Made by a program: the position numbers and the translations under genes. Shown here in pieces: positions 24,877 through 36,783 of a stretch of DNA of 64,000 nt (position 1 is the stretch's first letter; each line of letters starts with the position of its first letter). The notes beneath the pieces were generated by a model. That model saw only the letters and a list, made by a program, of their open reading frames with translations, searched no databases and was not told where the DNA came from. Origin of the DNA: Casuarina equisetifolia (taxonomy: Eukaryota; Streptophyta; Magnoliopsida; Fagales; Casuarinaceae); assembly GCA_028551475.1 (NCBI GenBank), contig CM052359.1:16369583-16433582 (forward strand), written 5' to 3'.

Positions 24877-27800
24877 CATAAAAAATTATATCATTATCAA
24901 ACAAGTGATCATATTCTCATGTAATGTAAAGTGCATGAATAAAAGCCCTAAACAAAAAGAGTTACCAAATGTTATCAAGAATGCAAAAGCTAATATTGTC
25001 ATCTTGTTAGAACACAAAATAAAAGAAGATAAGGCATAATGGGTGATAGATTCTCTTTTCCATTAATGGGGATTTGTCTACAATTATAGAATAATGAAAA
25101 TAGAAAGATTTGGATTGTATGGAAAAAGCCACATCTCAACAACACAATGATCAGTAGCTCCAAATAGATAGTGAATTATAAAGTGGAAGAGGGGCAAGAA
25201 GTATGGTACTTATGTGTAATCTATGTACAAAATGTAGTAAATGAACTAAAGGATCTATGGAGCAACCTTACACAATGTTATAACAATTATGTGAAGGCTA
25301 CTCCATGGTTACTTGTAGGAGATTTCAATAAAGTAAGAAATCTAGATGAAAGGGTTAGTATGGCTGGTAGACAAGTAGAAAGAATAGAAGATTTCAACAA
25401 GTTCATAAGTGATGCAAACCTTATAGAACCAAATTTTATAGAACCTTTTCTATCATGGATAAACAAAGATAAGTGAGTAAGGTTCAAAGGTAGTAAATTG
25501 GACAAATGTTTGGTAAACACTAAATGGCTACAAAGGTATGTGGATTTCTTTATTAAATTTAGTACTCCTAGCTTATCAGATTATAATCCTTGCATTATGA
25601 ATGTTAGCACTAATAGACCAAGACAAAGAAGTGCTTTTAGATTTTTAACTTTTGGAAATCAAGCTCTCATTTTGTGACAATTGTGAAGAATATCTGGCAA
25701 CTAAGAGTTAAAGGCATAACAATGTATAGAATAGTGACAAAGTTTAAGGAAATGAAAAAAGAACTAAGGAAGCTCAATAAAGAGGAATTTGGAGAATTAC
25801 CAAGGAAAACAAAGATAGCAAGGAAGTAGTTGCAAATTGCATAACAACATCTCTTTAATGACCCTTTAATACCTAATTATCTAAAGAAGCAAATGAATGG
25901 TTAGAAAAGTTAATAATACATAGCAAGCATGAAGAAATTCTTCTTAAGTAGAAATCAATGAATAATTGGCTAAAAGGGGAAATTGTAATAGTAAAGTTTT
26001 TTCAGGAGCATGATGTAAAGGAGAGCAAAAAATCACATTGTTAGGATGGAAATAGATAATGGAAAACTAATTAAAGATTATAAGGAGATTAGGAACATGA
26101 TTTTAAGCTATTATCAAAATTTGCTAAGGAGAGCAAATCAACTTCAATTATCATAAGGAAAATTAAGAGAGCTATTCCTAATTAATTTTTTTTTTAAAAA
26201 AAAGAAGCCTTATAACAAAGGTTCAAGGGAAAGATATAAGAAAATCTCTTAACACAATCAGTGATTACAAAGCCCCGGGTCCTAATGGATACAACAATTT
26301 CTTTTTCAAAAAAGCTTGGAGTATAATAAGGAATGAGGTAGAAGAAGTAGTTATAGATATTTTCTAGAAGCAACAACTACTTTGAAGCATAAATTCTATG
26401 GTTATCTCCCTTGTCCTCAAAAAAATAAATGCTACTAATATGAAAGATTTTAGACCTATCTCCTATTGCAATGTGCTACATAAGATCATCTCTAAAATAG
26501 TGTTAGAAAGATTAAGCAAAGCTTTGCCTCATTTCATACATCCTTGCCAAAAAAACTTTTATGCCATGTAGAAACATTAAAGAAAACATATTGCTATGCC
26601 AAAAGCTAATGCACAATTATTACAAGGATACTCATGGGAAAAGGGTGGCTATTAAGTTGATATCATAAAACCATATGATATAGTAGATTGGAATGCAATC
26701 TTAAATACATTGAAAGTTTTGAAGTTTCTAGACAAATTCAAATTTTAGATTGAAATTTGTATTACTATTGTTGGATATTCTATAAACATAAATGGCTATC
26801 CTATAGGTTTTTTTAAAAGGAAAAAAGGACTTAGACAAGGAAATGCCCTCTCACCTTTTCTCTTTGTTATTATGATGGAGATTCTTGATAGAATTCTACA
26901 CAAAAAAATATCTTCTAGAAGGTTCAAATATCGCTAGAAATGCTCTAAAGAAAAGATCACTCATCTATGTTTTGCTGATGGCCTTTTCTTGTTTGCTCAT
27001 GAAGATATTGAATCTATGTTGTGTTTACTAGAGGCTATGCAAGATTTTGAGCAAATCACAGGTTTGAAAACACATCCACAGAAATGTCAAATTTTCTTCC
27101 CAAACTTGTTTGAATAAGAGAATGCTTAAATACTTGACCATGTCCTTATCCAAGAAGGCTAACTTCCTATAAAGTACTTGGGAGTTCTATTGATTACCAA
27201 GAGACTCTTTAATGTAGATTATGCAATTCTAAAAAATAAGATATTGAGGAGAATTGAAGGTTGGGAGTCTAAGCATATTAGCTATAGGGGGAGATTGCAC
27301 CCAACAAAAAGTGTTTTTTCTCCTTGCAAACATATTGGCTGAAAATTTCTATTACCAAAACAAACACTTTATGAAATTGAAAAAAAAATTAGATTTTTTC
27401 TTTGGGTAGGTAAATCTACTGGATGATGTGTAGCAAAAGTAGCATGGAAAGAAGTTTGTTATCCTAAAATTTTTGAAGGATTAGGATTGATAGACATTCA
27501 TAATTGGAATAAGGCGATAGTTAGAAAACTCTTATGGTCTCTTATGCATAATAACTCAAACTCTTTATGGGTTAGATGGATGATAAAAAAAAAATTGAAA
27601 GGAAAGAGTGTTTTAGATGTTAAGATAAAAGGATCACTAGCTTAAAGTTAGAGGAATATTTTATAATAAGAGAACTTGCATAACTAGTGACAGGATTAGA
27701 GTACACTATTGCCAAAAGTTATACAACATTAAAAGAGAGTAAAGAAGAAACTAAATGGGCAAGACTAGTATAGAAAGGGGTACCAAGCATAATTTTATAT

Positions 27801-28452
27801 GTTGGATTATTTTCTAAGGCAAACTAACCACAACAGATCATGTGCCTATATGGAATAACTTAATGGACCTACAATGCAATCTTTACCAAGAAGAAAAATA
27901 ATCACAAGAACATTTATTTTTTAAATACAAGTTTATAAATTATATCTGGAAGGCTCTGTTAGGTATAAGTGGCTTAACTCGAAGAATTAAACAATGGAGA
28001 GTTGAAATATGTTGGATGATCAAGGTTATTAAAAGTAAAAATTTTGCAGTGACCTTGCTTAGTGTATCTTTCAAGGCAACATTATATCACATTTAGAGGG
28101 AAAAAAATGGGAGAAGATTTAGAGGTAAAAGTTTAGACATGTCAACCATTATTGCTAAAATCAACAAGGACATAAGAAACAATATTTCATCTACCAAGGA
28201 AGTAAATTCTATAAATTGTAATAAGTTCTTGCAAGAGCTTTAAAATTTTCCAAATGCAATGTTTAAATATAAATGAAGATGTTGTAATTGAACAATTTGT
28301 ACTTTTTTTTGTAATGATATACAATATTTGACCTTTCACCAAAAGAAAAAAAAATTGGAGGAAGGGTGGAGCATGGAAAGAAATTGATTGCTATGATTTT
28401 GTAGGGTGTATTGTTTGTTTCTTAAAAAAAAAAGGAAAAAAATTTATTTGAT
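24877..28452 (+). mobile_element. L1-type LINE, 5'-truncated and decayed
   Basis: A non-LTR retrotransposon. It begins in the apurinic-endonuclease domain (PWLLVGDFNKVRNLDERVS at about 25300, in an open stretch 25171-25476). Reverse transcriptase follows with KAPGPNGYNNFFFKKAWS (about 26268), LKKINATNMKDFRPISYCNV (about 26420), KKGLRQGNALSPFLFVIMME (about 26820) and LCFADGLFLFAHED (about 26967; the usual FADD is FADG). A zinc-binding-like tail is near 27830-27960, and A-rich tracts end the element at 28342-28354 and 28422-28440. It is about 3.5 kb against roughly 6 kb for full plant L1s, with no ORF1. Stops and frameshifts are frequent, so it is inactive. The exact 3' end is uncertain because the flank is duplicated there. 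Confidence 0.82.
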
Positions 28453-28545
28453 CATAATAGAAGTTTAGGAGGAAGAGTTAAGCATGGAAACAAGTTGATT
28501 GCTATGATTGCGTAGGGTGTATTGTTCCTTTCTACAAAAGAAGGA
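28357..28545. repeat. Imperfect direct duplication, 111-bp spacing, at the LINE 3' end
   Basis: GGAGGAAGGGTGGAGCATGG at 28357 recurs, with changes, from 28468. Both copies run through TTGATTGCTATGATT and TAGGGTGTATTGTT. The second copy follows the right 19-bp flanking repeat (28453-28471). Confidence 0.8.
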
Positions 28546-29092
28546 AAAAAAAAAAACAAAGAATGAGGATAAATGGTGGTAAAAAAATATTTATCTTTAA
28601 GAAGTGAAAAGGTAAAGAGTAGCATGGGCTCTAATTAGATCCTAAAAATTAATGTGTTGACGGGTGATTTGAGCTTAAATTTACCTTTATCTTACCATTA
28701 GTCCAACCTTATATTACAAGGTAAGGAAAGTTCTATTGATTCTTGGTTGGATGATTAGCTTACATTAGTAGAGAGAGGAATGGAAAGTAAACTTATGAGA
28801 TTTGAATAAAGTTTTTGAAAGGTTGCATACCAATGTGGATCTATCTTAAGTGCACATAGTTTGAAAAGATGAAGGTTCACACACACACACACACACACAC
28901 ACATATGATTCTCATGGTTAAAGTTTTCTTAACTTATGAAATAATTTTAATGTTTGGATGAAATTTCTATTTTTCTTTGAATTGTGAAGTTGAACAATTA
29001 TGGAAGGATGTCATGGTGGGGGTTTTTGTTTTCAACATGTTTTTTTTATTCCATTTTCTTAAGGACTAGCAAAATGTTAAAATTGAGAAACT
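28546..29092. other. Intergenic stretch with a CA microsatellite
   Basis: No gene is seen. It holds a (CA)13 microsatellite at 28878-28903 and probably forms the last part of the gypsy-type untranslated region. Confidence 0.6.
28878..28903. repeat. (CA)13 microsatellite
   Basis: Thirteen uninterrupted CA units. Confidence 0.97.
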
Positions 29093-30255
29093 TGATAAAT
29101 CAATTTTTATAAAGTTATTTTACTTACTTTAGGCAACAAATAATGTAATGTTTGTGAGAAAAATTTGAATTTTTCTTTACTTACTTAAATTTTTCTTATT
29201 TATGTAGCATAATGACACATGGAGACAATAAAGAAAAAATGGGCAAATCCTCAAACAACGTGTTGTGCGAAGTCTAGCTCACACGGATTAATGAATTTGC
29301 AGAAAATGACATTGTCAAATGAAAAATTTGAGAAGAAGCAAAGAAAATTTAAAAGCTCACATATTGATGCCAATGGATTTTATGGATAATGAGGCTTTTT
29401 TTATTATTTCTTCTAAATGGGGCTTAGGATTTGAATTACTGAAAATGCCATATTAAGAGTTTAAAACCTAGTCAATGTAGGAATCCAAAAACCCACTTAT
29501 ACTAGGTAGAAGATAGTTCTACTTAATTGGAATGAGAGGATAGAGGGAAAAAAGGAAGAAAATTCAGCGTGCAACCTAAGAGAGAGGCTTAGAATTTCAC
29601 TTCTTCTATTTGTGTGCTATGTCCATTGTTTTATATAGAATTCAATTTGTTTTTAATGATTTTTGGTAGTTGTTCAAGGATTTCTTGAAGAGAAGATAAA
29701 AGTAGTAATAGACTTCTATTCTTTTATTTAAGATGCTTGGTTTAATTCCTATTGTTATTATTTTTTCTTCTATTATGTTCTAATTTTCTTTTATTAGTGC
29801 TAAGATGTAACCTAGCCATGATAATGTGAATTTTATGATTTTTATATTGTACAAAAGATTATATTTATGTGAGTTCAGATTGAGAAATGATAATACATAA
29901 TTACTTTTTATAATATATAACTATGAATTAAAAGCATATAGTGACATATCATGTTATTTGTATGGCATTCAATGATTAAGTGGTCATAAAATTCATTGTA
30001 AATGAGGGATATTCATAGATTTTCTTATATACTTTTGCTTATTTTGATCCACATAGAGATATAAGGTAGTAAATAGATTAAGAAATTTTGCCATCACATA
30101 ATTGATATCCTTCTTATATATATAATTCTTTGAAAAGTTTGAAAATCCACCATTGGAAGATATTCTCAGTTACCAATAGTTTATTGAGAAGCTAAGCTAA
30201 CTTGATATGACATGTCCTAATATTTCATTTCTAGTGTATTTCTTGAGTTAGTTAA
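29093..30255 (+). mobile_element. Divergent gypsy-type LTR copy E4
   Basis: Starts TGATAAATC with a weakened form of the 5' stem and follows E1 through the ACTTTAGGCAACAAATAA block, the TTAGTGCTAAGATGTAACCTA block (about 29795) and the CCATCACATAATTGATATCC block (about 30090), then fades by about 30255. Because a gypsy-like spacer precedes it, it may be the 3' LTR of that remnant and not a solo LTR. It is the most diverged and probably oldest copy in the window. Confidence 0.65.
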
Positions 30256-30274
30256 TACATACTTTGAAATGATT

Positions 30275-30560
30275 TTGCTGGAATGCAACCATTAGAATAG
30301 TCAAATACTTAAAGAGAATAGCAAGACTTGGTTTGTATTTCCCTTTAGATAGTGATTTTCTCTTAAGGGCTTTTGTGATGCTAGTGATGTAAAATGTCTT
30401 ATAACTGGTTGTTTTACAACTAGTTTTTATCTCACCCTTAGTCATCCATTAATCTCTTGGAAAAACAAGTAACAAGTTGTCACCATTTCATCAATTGAGA
30501 TAGAATATTAGGCAATGGCAACAACTACTTGTGAAGTTTTGTGGTTTGTTAGGTTATTAA
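30275..30560 (+). mobile_element. copia RNase H scrap, plus strand
   Basis: Short matches to the copia RNase H region can be read in the plus strand: ILKEN near 30308, KGFCDASDVKC near 30365, LISWKNK near 30455 and EVLWFVRLLKM near 30530. It resembles the lineage of element J more than the Sireviruses. It is a heavily decayed fragment. Confidence 0.55.
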
Positions 30561-30597
30561 AGATGTTTACAAGTTGATTATTACTCCTAACATGCAC

Positions 30598-30750
30598 AGT
30601 ATTAAGGAGACCATGATAGATATTTTCATGAATCAAATGACAAACAATATCAATGTGCTTGGTTCTTTATAAGAGATTGGATTTTTTGTTAATTTTTGTG
30701 CCACCTCATTATCACAATTGAGATCTTGGACAATTACCAACCCTAAGATT
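30598..30750 (-). mobile_element. copia RNase H C-terminal scrap, minus strand
   Basis: The complement reads NCDNEVAQKLTKNPI followed by VCHLIHENIYHGLL, matching the CDN..A....NP and CHF+RE..  blocks of copia RNase H. It faces the plus-strand scrap just to its left. Confidence 0.5.
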
Positions 30751-31573
30751 GGAGGATGTTGTAGTTAATAACAGCCTACAATATCCTAGTAATAGTTGTA
30801 TCATCAATCCTAGTGTTAATCATAATCTAACAAATTAGGAACCTTGTAAATCTATATATATGACATTCTATTTATTATTTTGTCAACCAAGGTGGTCAAA
30901 ATAGAATTCTGTTTATTCTATTCATTCTCTCTGTGGTTTCCAATGCCTCCAATGTTTCCAATGTTTCCAATGTAATCAAATGATTTCTACTAGAATACAA
31001 ATTTCTCTTTTAATTTGCATCAGTATATCTATATTAGAATCTTTTCAGAGAGGTCCTAAGATGTGGCTGGTAATGGACCTAAAAGAGGAAGGAGATGCCA
31101 ATTTTTCTTTAGACATATAATAGGTTCTTTGCTTAGGCAATATTGGGCAGAAACCAAGCCTCATTCTCCGTTCATATGTTAAGCAAAGAGACTAAGAAAT
31201 GAAAAGCAATAAAGCAGGGTCCACGAGGATGTGACACCAACTAAATTGGAAACAAAAAAAGAAAAAAAAAAAAGTGATCGTATCCAGAATATATCTCACT
31301 TCCGGTTTTGTTTTCAAGTGGAAACCCAAAATCTCGGTACATGTTGATACAATCAAGGTCCCCCAGGAACTCTCTCTCCTCTCTCTCCTCGTGGGTATAC
31401 AAATATTGCAGGTAGCATATGCAAAAGATGGGAAAATAAAATAAAATAAAATGGTATGGACATATCCTATTCTGCCTTAAAAGGAAAAATAGACAGAAAT
31501 AGAATAACAAGTGACTAACGTCAGCTGGATAAAATGTGAGGAACAAAAAAGGCAGTGTTTGAAGGGATAAATA
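30751..31573. other. Intergenic and probable 3' UTR of the kinase gene
   Basis: No gene is seen. The part next to 31573 should hold the 3' untranslated region of the minus-strand kinase gene. An A-rich run at about 31254-31274 and a CT-rich run at 31370-31390 are the only notable features. Confidence 0.5.
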
Positions 31574-34500
31574 TTAAGTGAGATGGAGGGCCATCTGCTG
31601 GAGAAGGTCTTTCTCCTGAGATGCATTGATGATGCCTCTGCACTCAGCATCCACTAACACCTCCGCCATTAGTGCAGCCGCATGCCCTCTGGGCTCCTCA
31701 CAGGCTCTCCGCAACATGAAAACCTGACAATCCACAATCAACTTCAGCTTGAGTTGAAATAATTGGTGGAAGTACAGATATAAACTAGGGATTCGTTTTA
31801 TTGTTGTACAATTAACAGCAAATACATCTTTAAAAGTGGCCAAACCTGATATTTACCCCTAAAAGAAAAATTGAAGCAATCATCATCTATAGTTACACTT
31901 CTATATTTATGTAAATAAACCTGTGCAGCAAACTATGAATAAAACGGTCGGAGATTATTGAGATTTGCATAAACATTCTAAAACGGTCTTGATCCTTCTG
32001 TTATTTATTAACAAAATGAAACATAATAATAAAAACAACATGTTCCTTTCATCTCAAAATAGATGCTTTAACTTGAAATGCCATGATAATTGATGATGCA
32101 GCCGCTGAAAGAAACTAAATATTTGTCAAGCTGCTTGATGAAATCAAATAAAAAAGTAAAACATTCCTGATGAAATTATTTTCATCACCTTAAAAAGAAG
32201 ATCAATGAACAGGGAAGAATCCCAAACTTTTCAACGTTTAATCATTCTTACTCCACTATAATCTTTCTGAAATACCCTTCAGTTTACATTAGAGCTGATA
32301 GGACTTACGATAGAAATCTTGTTTCTCCATGTATGTTTACGCTTTCTGTTTGAGAATATATGATTTAGAGGCCAAAGCTGTGCGTTTCAGCCACAGACCA
32401 CATCTCAGAGTCTTTGGTTATTATTGCAAGTACAGTCCAATATCTGTTGTTCACTCAGTATTACAACAAATGAAGAGGAAAAAAATGATTCTTTTTCTTT
32501 CCCGTTCAACCTAGTTGGATGAGTGTCAATTCAGGTATATTTACTCCAATAGCAAAGGATTTATTCGATTGCAAAGCATAAGAATGAATGCATAGTAGAT
32601 AAAAAGCGTATAATACCTGCCCATGGTGTGATATTTCCAAGCTACCAGGCTGATTGATGAATGGCTCTCCGTCTATTTGAACTGGGAAAGGACTAGAAGC
32701 ATGTATTCGTATGACAGTCCCTTGAGCTAATCTTCTGGCTTGGGAAAGTCCAACCTGTACAAAAGGAGAAGAGTCAGATTGTCTACAGAATTGTCATTTT
32801 ATACTGGAATTACAAATTCAAGAAAAACTCTCAGCAATGAATTCCAATATCGTGTTTGCCTGATTACAATAAGATGCATATATATATGTTTTAATTTTGT
32901 GAAAATATAAATTACTTATTTCAATCATAATCTTTTGGTAAAAGATAAAGTTTCAATTCAGTACACTGCAAACTGGACAATCTAAGAGCTATTATATGTT
33001 GTCAAAAATAAAAACTGAAAATAATACAACATGCACAATTCTTGTCCAAAGATGCAAACAAGTTCTAGATCTCTCTGGAACAAAAGTAAGATTATTCAGG
33101 ATTTCTTTCTGTAGGACTAGTGATTGTAAATACCTAATGAGAAAGAGGAAAAAACTTTGGACTTGTCTTGCTTACCTTCCAACAGTGTGATCTATCCTTA
33201 ATATCAAATGTTGAAAAAGTTACTCGCATACTATGGAGACTTCAACACTAGTTTGAGTTGGAAAAAGAAAATCACAGAAATGCAGGCTTTTTAAACTCTT
33301 CTTTTATGGCAATGGATTAGTGGAAGAAGATGACGGACTTCATTGATCGGGTACAAACTAAACAAGCTCTCAAGTTATTTATAACAAGCATGTTAGCTAG
33401 AGCTCTCAAAAAGCAAAAGGCAATATTGTCAAAACCTTTCAGAAAGTATTTGGTGGATATACTCCTGGTCGTGCATGTGCACGTGAGAGAGAGTGAGGGA
33501 GGGAATAAGTATATAACTAGAAAATACCTTTAAGATTTTGGCATATTTGAACGCAAGTACAATGTAGATAAAGAAAAAAGTTTTATATTGTCAGGGGTTA
33601 TGAAGAAACAATCAGTAATAAAGCACATATAATTCTGTAGTAAACTGATGGTGCTTATTTGGGAAGCACACTATTTAAGAAGAATCTCAGACCTGAAGTT
33701 TGCCAAGATGCCAAGCTCCACAAACACAGACAACCTCAAGCAATTTATCATGCATGGACTGCCCGGTAAAATCATCATCATGCTCATAGTCATTTTGCCA
33801 AAGATCTACTCCACCCATATAGCTGCTGATGTTGAGCACAATCAAACCCTCAGAATCCTGGGTTGGGAAAAAGGATTAGAAAGGCAGCAATTTACAACAT
33901 GGAAGAGTAAAATTGAATCTGTCATAATATACCTTAGGAATATCAATGTATTTCCCATCAACTTCAAGCAAAACCCGCAATGGTAAATCAGCACAAGTTC
34001 TATCCATTATATCCCTGGCACCTTCTTTGGCATATCGCAATTTGTTAACGAACTGTTTAAATCACATTAGTCAGAAAACACTGATCCATCTGAGACATGG
34101 TAAAAATAACAAACCTGTCTGTGAGCTAGTATATCTAAATTATCATTTCCCAACAAGAGAAACAAAAGAATAAATAATTAAACAAAACATGTGCAGTATG
34201 CAAAACTAAGGAAACAGGTTTGCATTCTTGAGGTCAAAGTAAAATTGCAGTTGATTATCTTCCCACATATTGTCATGGCATTCCTAATTGCATACACGAT
34301 ACATTAATAGAAGAAGTTAAAAGGCAAAAGACACCAACTCCAGTTCAAGAAGAATAAATTAACTAGAGATATCAAGTAGTCTTGCTGCATGGAAAACATA
34401 GATTCACTGAAAGCCATACCGAATCTTTGAAAGTGCAGGTCATTTAAGTAGAAAGCTCAACAAGTAAATATTTAACATAAACCTGGTGACCAGAAGTCCT

Positions 34501-36783
34501 ATAGTTACCTGACTACTGAACTTTTCTGGGCATATCTCCCGGGTAACATGAAATTCATACGCAACCTTTGCATCGCATCCAATACCTAGAGGGTAAAAAT
34601 AGAAAATCACATATATCCAAGAAACAAGTATGGAAAATAAAAACTTCAGAGAAGTACCTAAATAGTTCATCATAAACTTGGATCGTACTTCTTTAAAATT
34701 GCCTTCAGGGTTTTCATCTCTAATATTTACTTCCCAGCGATCCAGCATTGAAACTGCAGCATCATTAATATCTTGCAGAAGTGTGGTCAAGCCACCTTGT
34801 CCATGAACTTTAGAGAAACCTCTTCCCCACTGCAGTACCCTTGACAAATCATTTCCTGTACCAAGGGGAAGAATAGCTACGGGAGGAGGTGATTCAAAAT
34901 TGTGCTTCTCAATCGCATCAAGGACCCATGCAACCGTGCCATCTCCACCACAGACCAAAACTTTAAAATATGGTACATTACTGAAGAAATCCAAACCCAC
35001 CTCCGGGCCCTGCGAAACACTCAACTCAAAAATCTGCAAACGGGAACAGTGGAAAGCCAAAGAGACCATCACATTAGATAATACGAAAATCCAAGAAGAC
35101 AATGCAGGGAAACAGTTAAGCTTGTAAATGAATTTCTACGCTATTTGCACACAAATCCAAAGCGTAAAGAAAACCTTTTTCAGACCACTTATCGTATAGA
35201 TTCATTTAGGATTACACTCTAGAAATTTTCTTGGTACCACTTAATTGTCCAATGAAACAGTAGCATGCACAAGATGAGACAAGTAGGAGGCAGTAGTGAA
35301 TGGGAACAATTTATTTATTTCAGTATACAACTTTACTCCGGACATTACACATTGGACACAAAGAATCATTTGCAGGCAGAGAATGTGTAATGTCCGGAGT
35401 AAAGAATTTTGAACTTCTTTCTAGGGAACCACATGTCATCCTTACATACTATTGTTGCACAAATTAAGATGCTCTTCAGCATATGCAGGGCAGAAAAAAG
35501 AATTTTGAACTTCATTCACTCGTTTTGTAATTATTTGAGACTAAATGGGGGATGTGTGGACCCAAAATGGTCTTCAACAAGCAGAAAGAGCCAATTTACT
35601 ATAACATGTGCAATGCATTACAGCGATGAGCAATAACATATGCAGCAACACCTAGTTATTTTCAAAAAGCCACATAGTTTGCTGTTAAACCACAGTAAGA
35701 TTTATTGGCAATAAAAAGCTCAAAAATCACCTGGACAGGATTTAATAGCATATTCAATCTCCTTCGAAGATTAGGCCCATGTTGACCTCCACTCCTGATA
35801 TTTATAAATACCAAAAGAGGTCTTGCATCATGCGGTAAATCAACCAGTGCATACTTCTTGATTTGACAATAGGTGGCAATTCGATTTTTTCTTTGTCTTG
35901 ATCCATTACGGCCCTTTATGCTTAGTTCTTTACAATCTTTCTTCATGTAATCAGTCACTGGGGCATCTTGTAGCTTAGCATTAACAGATTGCTGGCTTCC
36001 ATGCTTGTTGCGGTGGTTCCTTCTCCTAATCTGACCACAAACAGGAGAAGATATAATTTCCCTTGCAAAAGAAGTCAGCACTCCAACACCGCTGTTTTCT
36101 TCATCAACTTCTTTCACCCTAAGTGGAGAAAGAATATTCCTATTAAGAGGACCCAGATCACAGACATCACGGCATTCTTTCTTCATTTTGGCATGACACT
36201 TGACATGAATGAGTCGCTGACACCATAGGCAGTGCCATGTAGGAGAAGCATCAAGAAAAGGAACACCACATGGTTCATCACAGTAAAAACACGAAGCAAA
36301 CATGTCAGGATTATCATCCATGGTAACCCATCTTTCTGACCAGTGGTGTTGAACATGGTTAAGACCAGCTTGTGCCACACACTTACAATCCTTTGCTGCA
36401 AGCTGTGAACAGTAAGAATGAGCGGCCACACCACAAACAGAGCAACGATGGACAGGAGTAAGCGATGAAGCCTTTGTACCTAAGTTTTGAGGAGAGACCA
36501 AGGAGGTCAGGCAAACACAGCACATGGATGGCTCTTCACCATAAGAAAAATCTTCCGTCCACATATGATGTGATAGGGGAACTTTTAGATTGTTCCAAAC
36601 CCTTTTCTTTGCTGTTGCAGCAGCTTTAACCCATTTGAGAGACGTCCCTTTTTGCCACTTGAGACATGTGTACATAACAGCTAGAAGCACAAATGATCCA
36701 GCTACCAGATATCCAAGAACCAAAGGATAGAAGGCATCAGAGCTGGTTAGCAACCGCACAAGTGAACTGTGCAAATAAATCAT
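31574..36783 (-). CDS. DGK: Diacylglycerol kinase, plant cluster I (DGK1/DGK2 type)
   Basis: Phosphorylates diacylglycerol with ATP to phosphatidic acid, a membrane signalling lipid; relatives in this cluster are anchored to ER or plasma membranes. Seven exons give 692 residues (Arabidopsis DGK1 and DGK2 have 728 and 712). Features in order: a membrane segment (about 19-41, [20 protein letters not shown]) and basic stretch; a first C1 domain (about 73-135, CCVC, HRCSVC, HSYC) and second C1 (about 147-208, [19 protein letters not shown]); a linker; the catalytic domain from about 320 ([14 protein letters not shown]-site GGDGT at 380-384; [10 protein letters not shown] at 407-416); and the accessory domain from about 473 ([36 protein letters not shown]). 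The reading frame is open across all joins, so the gene looks functional. The start is the first ATG before the membrane segment. It could be DGK1 or DGK2; its length slightly favours DGK2. Confidence 0.95.
31574..36783 (-). other. Exon-intron map of the diacylglycerol kinase gene
   Basis: Coding exons in transcript order: 36783-35731, 35033-34658, 34585-34509, 34052-33933, 33857-33693, 32754-32617, 31723-31574. All six introns begin GT and end AG on the minus strand. Lengths are 1053, 376, 77, 120, 165, 138 and 150 bases, total 2079 including the TAA stop at 31574-31576. Only the join between exons 2 and 3 splits a codon (Gly477). Introns are 697, 72, 456, 75, 938 and 893 bases. Intron 1 holds a perfect 23-bp inverted repeat. 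ORFs seen inside introns are read-through and have no family match I recognise. Confidence 0.92.
35331..35404. repeat. Perfect 23-bp inverted repeat in intron 1 of the kinase gene
   Basis: Left arm 35331-35353 (starts CTTTACTCCGGACATT) and right arm 35382-35404 (ends AATGTCCGGAGTAAAG) are exact complements, separated by 28 bases. In the pre-mRNA this would form a long stable hairpin. The short string AAAGAATTTTGAACTTC at the right arm recurs near 35497. Confidence 0.93.

Larger units (their letters stand above)
24090..29092 (+). mobile_element. 3' untranslated region of a gypsy-type element, split by a LINE
   Basis: Three weak but consistent marks: a TTCTTAGGAGGCAATCCAAG block near 24110, resembling the end of pol in Athila/Tat-type gypsy elements; a GGGCATTGCTTCATTTAAG block at about 24376, resembling the purine-rich spacer behind it; and AGGACTAGCAAAATG just before the LTR-like E4 at 29093. 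The LINE at 24877-28452 lies inside. This is based on recalled family features, not on an alignment. It is a fossil with no coding potential seen. Confidence 0.45.

Noticed and set aside
31241-31546. 101-codon phenylalanine-rich minus-strand ORF
   Set aside because: It lies in the probable 3' untranslated region of the kinase gene, is low in complexity and has no recognisable motif.
34440-35102. 220-codon minus-strand ORF extending beyond kinase exons 2 and 3
   Set aside because: It reads through introns. The splice sites and conserved DGK sequence show where the true exons end.
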